This document shows, piece by piece, positions 1 through 4,709 of a stretch of 5,270 bases of DNA. Origin of the DNA: Ferrovum sp. (GTDB taxonomy: Bacteria > Pseudomonadota > Gammaproteobacteria > Burkholderiales > Ferrovaceae); NCBI GenBank assembly GCA_027450105.1, contig DAIDKJ010000099.1:1-5270 (forward strand), in the 5' to 3' direction. Each line of letters begins with the position of its first letter. The stretch's first letter is position 1. The position numbers were made by a program, and so were the translations under genes. The notes under the pieces are model-generated. The model did not search any database, was not told where the DNA came from, and was given only the letters and a program-made list of their open reading frames with translations.

Positions 1-1
1 C

Positions 2-508
2 ACCATCAACATTTCGTCACCCAACACCCTCCATCTCAGACAATTGCAGGATGCCAGCGCACTCGGGTCCCTGCTGGCCACTCTCAAACAAACCCAGCAG
101 GAATTGTCGGACAAGCACGGACGCTACGTGCCCATCGCCATAAAAATTGCACCCGATCTTGCGGAAGAAGCCCTGCAGGATATTGCGCGCCTGCTGCTGC
201 AGTACCACATGGATGGCGTCATTGCCACCAATACCACGATCAGCCGCGAACGTGTCATGGGGCTTGCTCTAGCCCAGGAAACCGGAGGGTTGAGTGGGGC
301 TCCATTACATGCGCGTGCAGTACAAGTGGTGACGACCCTGGCACAACAACTGCAGGGGGCCATTCCCATCATCGGTGTGGGCGGCATCAATAGCCCGGCC
401 CGCGCCCAGGCCATGCTCCAGGCGGGTGCCAGTCTGATTCAGTTGTATACCGGTATCATTTACAAAGGCCCGGGTTTGATTCGGGAAATCGTGCGGTCTT
501 TGGCATGA
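2..508 (+). CDS. pyrD: Dihydroorotate dehydrogenase, class 2 (quinone-linked), C-terminal half
   Basis: The enzyme oxidises dihydroorotate to orotate in pyrimidine synthesis, passing electrons through FMN to membrane quinone. The gene is cut by the window start; 168 C-terminal residues remain, about half of the usual ~336. The fragment opens with TINISSPNT, the family's conserved motif. By alignment with E. coli PyrD from memory, its second Ser (fragment residue 6) is the catalytic base that marks class 2 enzymes, where class 1 has Cys. Further class 2 motifs follow: KIAPDL, DGVIATNTT, TGGLSG, the FMN-phosphate loop PIIGVGGI, and GASLIQLYTG near the end. The N-terminal membrane-associating helices lie outside the window. 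The stop TGA overlaps the ATG of the next gene by 4 bp (ATGA), so the two are probably co-transcribed and translationally coupled. I see no frameshift. Identification is secure; the promoter and start are not visible. Confidence 0.96.
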   Translation, partial: TINISSPNTLHLRQLQDASALGSLLATLKQTQQELSDKHGRYVPIAIKIAPDLAEEALQDIARLLLQYHMDGVIATNTTISRERVMGLALAQETGGLSGAPLHARAVQVVTTLAQQLQGAIPIIGVGGINSPARAQAMLQAGASLIQLYTGIIYKGPGLIREIVRSLA

Positions 509-777
509 GCCCTGAGTTGCAAGCACCGCCCCCCCCCACTGTGCTCACTCGCATGCAAACGGCAGTCATCGAGGAAACTCAGTGTATTGGCTGCTTTCGG
601 TGCGTCAAGGTCTGCCCGGAACGGGCCATCCTGGGCGCCTCGCGCTTTACCCACACGGTCATCCAGTCCCTTTGTACGGGCTGCGCGCACTGTCTGGAAG
701 CCTGCCCCGTGGACTGCATTCACCTGCATCCCCTCCCGCAGCCGCATCATCGCGATGCGCTCCTGTCCCTCTCATGA
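505..777 (+). CDS. Small 2x[4Fe-4S] ferredoxin, RnfB-like C-terminal module
   Basis: This is a predicted cytoplasmic electron carrier of 90 residues. It has two classical cluster motifs: C27xxC30xxC33xxxC37P and C57xxC60xxC63xxxC67P. The order, spacing and flanking sequence (AVIEETQCIGC, HTV, CPVDCI) resemble the ferredoxin domain of RnfB/RsxB, the Rnf electron-transport subunit. However, the RnfB N-terminal membrane helix and the extra cluster domain are absent, and no other rnf genes are visible. The first ~16 residues are a proline-rich tail encoded partly by a run of nine C. An in-frame ATG at 553 (Met17), just before the conserved core, is an alternative start giving 74 residues. I prefer 505 because its ATG overlaps the pyrD stop (ATGA), although there is no good Shine-Dalgarno sequence. 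The gene overlaps nth by another ATGA. The partner protein is unknown. An rnfB-nth pairing is familiar in proteobacteria, which supports the RnfB relationship. Confidence 0.88.
   Translation: MSPELQAPPPPTVLTRMQTAVIEETQCIGCFRCVKVCPERAILGASRFTHTVIQSLCTGCAHCLEACPVDCIHLHPLPQPHHRDALLSLS
529..537 (+). repeat. C9 homopolymer tract in ferredoxin gene
   Basis: Nine consecutive C bases encode three of the four adjacent prolines (residues 9-11) near the N-terminus of the ferredoxin. A one-base change here would frameshift translation from 505 but would leave translation from the downstream in-frame ATG at 553 untouched. It may be a slippage site or simply a place where sequencing errors are likely. Confidence 0.9.
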
Positions 778-1406
778 CCCCCGACCAACGGCAACAGTTT
801 TTTGAGCGCTTGCAGGCTGCCAATCCTCACCCCGGCACCGAACTGCACTATCACAACACGTTTCAGCTCCTGATGGCCGTCATGCTGTCAGCACAATCCA
901 CGGATCGGCGTGTCAATCAGGTCACGCAACCCCTCTTCGAACAATTGAAAACCCCTGCGGACGTCCTCGCTCTGGGCTTGCCTGCCCTGGAATCAGCCCT
1001 GCGGCAACTGGGGTTATATCGCACCAAGGCACGCCATGTGTATGCCACGGCGCAAATTCTGGAGCAGCATCATGGGGGTCTGGTTCCAGCCACGCGTGAG
1101 GCGTTGCAGGCCCTGCCGGGCGTGGGCCGAAAAACCGCCAATGTCGTGCTCAATGTTGCCTTTGGCCAACCCACCATGGCCGTGGATACGCATATTTTCA
1201 GGGTGGCCAATCGCACCGGACTGGCGCCTGGAAAAACCGTTCTTGCGGTGGAAACCACCCTGTTGCAAGTGATTCCACCGTCCTTTCTGAACCATGCGCA
1301 TCATTGGCTGATCTTACATGGCCGCTATATCTGCCGCGCCAGAAAACCGGATTGCGGCCTCTGTCCGGTAATGGATTTATGTGCCACCGGAGGCTCGCTT
1401 GTATAA
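774..1406 (+). CDS. nth: Endonuclease III (DNA glycosylase / AP lyase)
   Basis: Nth starts base-excision repair by removing oxidised pyrimidines such as thymine glycol and nicking the abasic site. The product is 210 residues against 211 in E. coli, and key positions keep E. coli numbering. The helix-hairpin-helix LPGVGRKTA carries catalytic Lys120, VDTHIFRV carries catalytic Asp138, and the C-terminal [4Fe-4S] loop has Cys187-x6-Cys194-x2-Cys197-x5-Cys203. The N-terminal region includes LLMAVMLSAQSTD, typical of the family. The reading frame stays open upstream to 582, but that part overlaps the ferredoxin gene and does not resemble Nth. The ATG at 774 gives the family's length and forms an ATGA overlap with the ferredoxin stop. 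No Shine-Dalgarno is evident, so translation probably depends on coupling. The stop lies inside the start region of the DUF1841 gene. Confidence 0.97.
   Translation: MTPDQRQQFFERLQAANPHPGTELHYHNTFQLLMAVMLSAQSTDRRVNQVTQPLFEQLKTPADVLALGLPALESALRQLGLYRTKARHVYATAQILEQHHGGLVPATREALQALPGVGRKTANVVLNVAFGQPTMAVDTHIFRVANRTGLAPGKTVLAVETTLLQVIPPSFLNHAHHWLILHGRYICRARKPDCGLCPVMDLCATGGSLV
1389..1393 (+). promoter_or_regulatory. Shine-Dalgarno GGAGG fixing a TTG start at 1399
   Basis: A perfect GGAGG sits 5 nt before the TTG codon at 1399, inside the end of nth. The other possible start, GTG at 1381, lies upstream of this motif and has no comparable site. The motif therefore decides the start of the DUF1841 gene. 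Confidence 0.75.
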
Positions 1407-1833
1407 CCCCAGTCGTGACCAAGCCCGGCAATTTTTTTTGACCGTGTGGAAAAAACAGCACCAACAAGTGCCGTTAACTCCTCTGGAGGGTATGGCCTGG
1501 GAGATCATGCGTTTTCACCCGGAGTATCATGCCCTGCTGGATGCCCCTGAACGCGCTCTGCAACAGGAATGGTTTCCCGAACAGGGAGAAACCAACCCCT
1601 TCCTCCATTTGGGTTTGCACCTGGCCCTGGAAGAGCAACTGGCCATTGACCAACCCCCGGGCATCGTGGGCTATTACCAGCGTTGGTGCCAACAGCTGCA
1701 GGACGAGCATGCGGCCCGACACCGCTTGCAGGAATCCTTGGCGGAAATGATCTGGTCCGCCCAACGGAACGCCACCCCCATCAGTTCGGAGCACTATCTG
1801 TCTTTGCTGGAACAAGCCTGGCAACAGCGCTAG
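1399..1833 (+). CDS. DUF1841 family protein, function unknown
   Basis: The product is 144 residues with no signal peptide or membrane segment, so it is probably cytoplasmic. I recognise it as DUF1841 from the N-terminus YNPSRDQ, the segment HPEYH (40-44), the signature ETNPFLH with HLALEEQ and IDQPPGI (64-89), and the block EMIWSAQRN (116-124). No biochemical role is known to me. I place the start at TTG 1399 because GGAGG lies 5 nt before it and because family members, as I recall them, begin at this YNPSR sequence. A GTG at 1381 would add six residues. It overlaps the end of nth by 8 bp and is the last gene of the plus-strand run. The two central helical stretches carry His and Glu at regular four-residue spacing (H70, H74, E78; H104, H108, E112, E116), which might form a metal site; this is inference only. 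Confidence 0.88.
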   Translation: MYNPSRDQARQFFLTVWKKQHQQVPLTPLEGMAWEIMRFHPEYHALLDAPERALQQEWFPEQGETNPFLHLGLHLALEEQLAIDQPPGIVGYYQRWCQQLQDEHAARHRLQESLAEMIWSAQRNATPISSEHYLSLLEQAWQQR

Positions 1834-1846
1834 CAAAACGGCAAAC

Positions 1847-1870
1847 CCGGGTAAAAACCAGCCCACCCGG
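1847..1870. terminator. Weak hairpin in convergent gap, possible bidirectional terminator
   Basis: CCGGGT (1847-1852) and ACCCGG (1865-1870) can pair as a 6-bp stem with a 12-nt loop, in the 45-bp gap between the convergent DUF1841 and dnaQ stops. The position suits a shared terminator. However, the stem is short, and there is no clean T-run: only scattered T's follow on the minus strand and none on the plus strand. I would not rely on it. Confidence 0.25.
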
Positions 1871-1878
1871 TGAGCCAT

Positions 1879-2589
1879 TCAGGAATTCGGCTTGATCGAT
1901 GTCCAGTTGCATTGTCCCTGGCTGGCCTTCTGAAGGGCTTCCAGTTGCTGCACATGTTGATCGATTTCCTCCAGGCTAGCGTATTGAATGCGCAAGGGCC
2001 GATGGTCACGTTGGGGTGCCGCCAAACGCGCCCGGTCAGGGGCCTCGTGAGGGGTTTCCATCAACAGCGAATCCTGGCCACGGGTCATGGCCAGGTACAC
2101 ATCACCCAGCAACTCGGCATCGAGCAACGCCCCATGAAATTCCCGTTTGGAACGATCCACCCCATAGCGATCACACAGAGCATCCAGGGTGTTGCGCTTG
2201 CCCGGGTGTAACTCGCGTGCTTTGGGCAAGGTGTCTGTTACCCGGGCGCAAAAGCTGGTGATGGGGGGTTGGTTCAGGCGCGCCAGTTCGTGATTCAGAA
2301 ACCCGATGTCGAAGGGAGCGTTGTGAATGACTAATTCTGCATCCTGCACAAATTCGAGAAAAGGCTGCAGGACCTCTGCAAAGCGTGGTTTGTCCTGCAG
2401 AAACTCAGTGGTCAAACCATGTTTTTGCAAGGCTCCCGGATCGCTGTCACGCTCGGGATTGAGATAGGCATGAAACACGCTGCCCGTTCGCCGCCGGTGA
2501 ACGATCTCCACCAAACCGATTTCCACCACACGGTGCCCTTTGGCGGGCTCCAGTCCGGTGGTTTCAGTATCCAGAACGACCTGCCTCAT
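1879..2589 (-). CDS. dnaQ: DNA polymerase III epsilon subunit, 3'-5' proofreading exonuclease
   Basis: Epsilon removes misinserted nucleotides within the polymerase III core. The product is 236 residues (E. coli 243). The DEDDh exonuclease residues are all present: Asp7 and Glu9 in DTETTG, Asp94 in HNAPFDIGFLNHE, and His152 with Asp157 in HGALLDA. After the catalytic domain, QDSLLM (172-177) matches the beta-clamp-binding pattern found at the same place in E. coli epsilon (QTSMAF). The C-terminal segment LRIQYASLEEIDQHVQQLE resembles the E. coli tail that binds the alpha polymerase subunit. Proofreading, clamp contact and polymerase binding are therefore all expected. The ATG at 2589 overlaps the rnhA stop by 4 bp (ATGA). 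There is no clear Shine-Dalgarno, so translation is probably coupled to rnhA. The gene converges on the DUF1841 gene, and no tRNA gene follows in the gap. Confidence 0.97.
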   Translation of the reverse strand: MRQVVLDTETTGLEPAKGHRVVEIGLVEIVHRRRTGSVFHAYLNPERDSDPGALQKHGLTTEFLQDKPRFAEVLQPFLEFVQDAELVIHNAPFDIGFLNHELARLNQPPITSFCARVTDTLPKARELHPGKRNTLDALCDRYGVDRSKREFHGALLDAELLGDVYLAMTRGQDSLLMETPHEAPDRARLAAPQRDHRPLRIQYASLEEIDQHVQQLEALQKASQGQCNWTSIKPNS

Positions 2590-3026
2590 GAGGAAAGACT
2601 TGCAACACCCAGATTGGCCAGACGGTCGGCCCGCTCATTGCCCTCGTGACCAGCATGCCCTTTGACCCAACGCCACTGAATTTGATGGCGTTGGGTCTGC
2701 GCCAGCAGTTCCTGCCATAAATCGGCGTTCTTGACCGGCTGCCGATTGGCGGTTTTCCACCCATTGCGCTGCCAGGCGTGAACCCATTCCTGGATGCCCT
2801 TCTGAACATATTGTGAATCAGTGTAGAGAGTCACTTCGCACGAACGGGTCAGGGCCTTGAGTGCTTCGATGACGGCCGTGAGTTCCATCCGGTTGTTGGT
2901 GGTCAATGCCTCGCCCCCGTGCAACTCCCGTTGTGCCGGGCCAGCACGCAAATAGACCCCCCACCCACCAGGTCCCGGATTACCCTTGCAGGCCCCATCC
3001 GTATAGATTTCCACTTCAGGGGGCAT
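2586..3026 (-). CDS. rnhA: Ribonuclease HI
   Basis: RNase HI degrades the RNA strand of RNA-DNA hybrids, including R-loops and leftover primers. The product is 146 residues (E. coli 155), slightly short at the C-terminus. The Mg-binding residues and catalytic His fall at E. coli positions: Asp10 in IYTDG, Glu48 in NNRMEL, Asp70 in YTDSQYV, His124 in VKGHAGH and Asp134 in NERADRLA. The basic substrate-handling segment, with HAWQRNGWKTANRQPVKN at 83-100, is kept. ATG 3026 gives the expected N-terminus and has GGAAGG just upstream, though only 2 nt from the ATG. A TTG at 3056 would add ten residues without support. The start lies inside the 3' end of the methyltransferase gene (11-bp overlap), and the stop overlaps dnaQ, so all three genes appear co-transcribed. 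In E. coli rnhA and dnaQ are divergent instead. Confidence 0.97.
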   Translation of the reverse strand: MPPEVEIYTDGACKGNPGPGGWGVYLRAGPAQRELHGGEALTTNNRMELTAVIEALKALTRSCEVTLYTDSQYVQKGIQEWVHAWQRNGWKTANRQPVKNADLWQELLAQTQRHQIQWRWVKGHAGHEGNERADRLANLGVASLSS

Positions 3027-3804
3027 TGCCTTCCGGAGGGCGCGGCGTGCGCACAAAAGGCAGTACCTTATGGGATTGAATGACCTGATAGCGCGTCACC
3101 GAAGAACGCACCGCGCGCGCCAGGACTTTTTCGGGCACGAGGCTGGGGCTCCAGCGCGGTGTGATCAAGCGCATGCCATGCACCCGCTTGACCGCTTGCA
3201 ACATGTACACCCCTCCCCCAACACCCCACCAGCGATCACCCGCCGGTTCCATGAACCGGAAGCGATACAACCAACGGTCACTTTGAAAAGGAGGCACATA
3301 GGCCCAGAAGCGTCCGGCGCTCACCTCGAAGCCCAACAGGGACAACCAGTCCTTTAGCCGGGACAAGGCAATGAAACGGCCACACCAGGGGTATTCCTGC
3401 GTACCCCGGGAAAAAGACTGGCGCAGACCCCACAGACTGCGGGGATTGAAAGCAGTGAGGATGAGTCTTCCCTCCGGACGCATGACCCTGGTGATTTCGC
3501 GCAAAATGGCGTGAGGATTGGCAGAAAACTCCAGGGCATGAGGCAACACGGCCAGATCGATACTCTGGGATGCCAGCGGCAGCGCATGGGGCTCGGCTCT
3601 CAAGGACGTGGGGCCATGACGGCACAGGGTGATGCGATGGGCGATGCGGTTGGCCCGCAGGGCATCCAGTTCTGGCATGAAGACCTGCAAGGCGTTATAA
3701 CCGAAAATGTTACAGACCGCGTCATCCAGCACACGTTGCTCCTGCTGAAGCACATGCTGCCCCAGAGGAGTGAGAAGCCAATCATGCAAAGTCAGGTTAG
3801 GCAT
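3016..3804 (-). CDS. YafS-like class I SAM-dependent methyltransferase-fold protein
   Basis: The product is 262 residues from ATG 3804 and is probably cytoplasmic. The core resembles E. coli YafS and the Methyltransf_11 family: ALPLASQSIDLAVLPHALEF (74-93), then an acidic-helix region and REITRVMRPEGRLILTAFNP (102-121), followed by SLWGLR and LKDWLSLLGFEV. The usual glycine-rich SAM loop (motif I) should lie near residues 33-43 (IFGYNALQVF) but has no GxGxG, so SAM binding is unproven. Substrate is unknown. Locus context supports the YafS assignment: gloB is divergent next to it and rnhA follows, as in E. coli. The start is uncertain. ATG 3804 has no Shine-Dalgarno. An in-frame ATG at 3852 (16 residues longer) has AAGGTGA 5 nt upstream but overlaps the gloB ATG. 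Translation runs 11 bp into rnhA. Confidence 0.88.
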   Translation of the reverse strand: MPNLTLHDWLLTPLGQHVLQQEQRVLDDAVCNIFGYNALQVFMPELDALRANRIAHRITLCRHGPTSLRAEPHALPLASQSIDLAVLPHALEFSANPHAILREITRVMRPEGRLILTAFNPRSLWGLRQSFSRGTQEYPWCGRFIALSRLKDWLSLLGFEVSAGRFWAYVPPFQSDRWLYRFRFMEPAGDRWWGVGGGVYMLQAVKRVHGMRLITPRWSPSLVPEKVLARAVRSSVTRYQVIQSHKVLPFVRTPRPPEGNAP

Positions 3805-3810
3805 GTCAGA

Positions 3811-3839
3811 ATTGTAAGCCAATCTGCCATAACAGTGAA
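3811..3839 (-). promoter_or_regulatory. Candidate sigma70-type promoter for methyltransferase-rnhA-dnaQ
   Basis: On the minus strand TTCACT (3839-3834) and TACAAT (3816-3811) are separated by 17 nt, matching the sigma70 consensus at 4 of 6 and 5 of 6 positions. The start of transcription would fall at about 3804, on the A of the chosen ATG, which would make the transcript leaderless or nearly so. The match is by eye only. No equally good plus-strand promoter for gloB is visible in the 46-bp gap. Confidence 0.35.
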
Positions 3840-3850
3840 TAGGCCGGCCC

Positions 3851-4663
3851 ATGGATCTCACCTTTCCAAGCGGGCAGCAACGCTCTGCCGCTTTGCGCGT
3901 CAGTTGCCTTCCCGCATTCCAGGATAATTATCTGTGGGTGCTTCACGATCACACCCATGCGGTCGTGATCGACCCCGGGGATGCGCAACCCGTAGAGCGC
4001 TTTCTGGACCAGCACGGGTTGCTTCTCACCGCCGTGTGGGTGACGCATCATCATGCCGATCACACGGGTGGCATCGAGGCCTTGTCGCAGCGGGGCACGA
4101 TTCCCGTCTACGGACCAGGCCGGGAACCCCTCCCCATGCTCACCCATGATCTGCACGCCGGGGACGAAGTGACCTTGGCCCAACCGCAGGTACCGTTTAG
4201 GGTGCTGCACCTTCCGGGCCATACCTTGGGACATTTGGGTTATCTGGTACCAGGCCCCATCCCCTGGCTGTTTTGTGGCGACACTCTATTTGGGTGTGGC
4301 TGTGGTCGTCTCTTCGAAGGTACGCCAGCGCACATGCTGGAATCCTTGCATCAGTTGGCGCGCTTGCCTCCCGCCACGCTGGTTTACTGCGCCCACGAAT
4401 ATACCCAAGCCAATATCCGCTTTGCGCTCGAAGTCGAACCAGATAACCCGGCCCTGCAACAGCGGGCCCGGGACTGCGCGGCCCTGCGCTCGGCGGGTCA
4501 AGCCACCGTCCCCTCCGCCATCGCCCTGGAGTGCGCCACCAATCCTTTTCTGCGCTGCACACAACCCACCGTGGTACATACCGTTCAATCTCGTTGCCCG
4601 GAAACCCAGCCCGATGAATTGAGCATTTTTACCGCCTTGCGTGCCTGGAAAAACCGGTTTTGA
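3851..4663 (+). CDS. gloB: Hydroxyacylglutathione hydrolase (glyoxalase II)
   Basis: Glyoxalase II hydrolyses S-lactoylglutathione to D-lactate and glutathione, the second step of methylglyoxal detoxification. The product is 270 residues (E. coli 251) with a metallo-beta-lactamase fold. All metal ligands of the binuclear site are present: His66, His68, Asp70 and His71 in THHHADH, His124 in PGHTLGH, bridging Asp144 in FCGDTLF, and His182 in AHEYT. CGRLFEGT and the C-terminal ECATNPFLR and FTALRAWKN are family hallmarks of the glutathione-binding part. The family core begins at CLPAFQDNY, residue 19, so the ATG at 3851 leaves an extra N-terminal stretch. A TTG at 3893 would remove most of it, but neither start has a strong Shine-Dalgarno. 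The gene is divergent from the methyltransferase gene and followed 46 bp later by the mltD-like gene, an order shared with E. coli. Confidence 0.95.
   Translation: MDLTFPSGQQRSAALRVSCLPAFQDNYLWVLHDHTHAVVIDPGDAQPVERFLDQHGLLLTAVWVTHHHADHTGGIEALSQRGTIPVYGPGREPLPMLTHDLHAGDEVTLAQPQVPFRVLHLPGHTLGHLGYLVPGPIPWLFCGDTLFGCGCGRLFEGTPAHMLESLHQLARLPPATLVYCAHEYTQANIRFALEVEPDNPALQQRARDCAALRSAGQATVPSAIALECATNPFLRCTQPTVVHTVQSRCPETQPDELSIFTALRAWKNRF
3858..3864 (-). promoter_or_regulatory. Shine-Dalgarno-like AAGGTGA before alternative methyltransferase ATG
   Basis: On the minus strand AAGGTGA (3864-3858) lies 5 nt before an ATG at 3852-3850 that is in frame with the methyltransferase gene. If used, the protein gains 16 residues and its start codon overlaps the gloB start codon on the opposite strand. 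It competes with the motif-less ATG at 3804. Confidence 0.35.
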
Positions 4664-4675
4664 GCGTCAATGGGC

Positions 4676-4681
4676 TACAAT
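4676..4681 (+). promoter_or_regulatory. Candidate -10 element upstream of the mltD-like gene
   Basis: TACAAT in the 46-bp gap after gloB matches the sigma70 -10 consensus at 5 of 6 positions and would put a transcript start near 4688, about 22 nt before the ATG. No convincing -35 lies 16-18 bp upstream, so it may be weak, activator-dependent or fortuitous. Read-through from gloB is equally possible. Confidence 0.3.
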
Positions 4682-4709
4682 CGTCCTTTTGGGCGTAGAA
4701 AACCGAGCC

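Noticed and set aside
582..773. In-frame upstream extension of nth (64 more residues)
   Set aside because: It overlaps the ferredoxin coding sequence in another frame, does not resemble Nth, and the ATG at 774 gives the family length with catalytic residues at E. coli numbering.
1834..1878. tRNA or small gene after dnaQ
   Set aside because: The convergent gap is only 45 bp, too short for a tRNA; it holds only the weak hairpin noted.
3805..3861. GTG at 3861 as the methyltransferase start
   Set aside because: It lies upstream of an ATG at 3852 that has a better-placed Shine-Dalgarno, and it would extend further into gloB with no family support.
4650..4661. 12-bp perfect palindrome AAAACCGGTTTT at the end of gloB as a terminator or operator
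   Set aside because: It has no loop for an RNA hairpin, is AT-rich at the ends, lies within the last gloB codons, and is explained by the codons for a Lys-Asn-Arg-Phe C-terminus.
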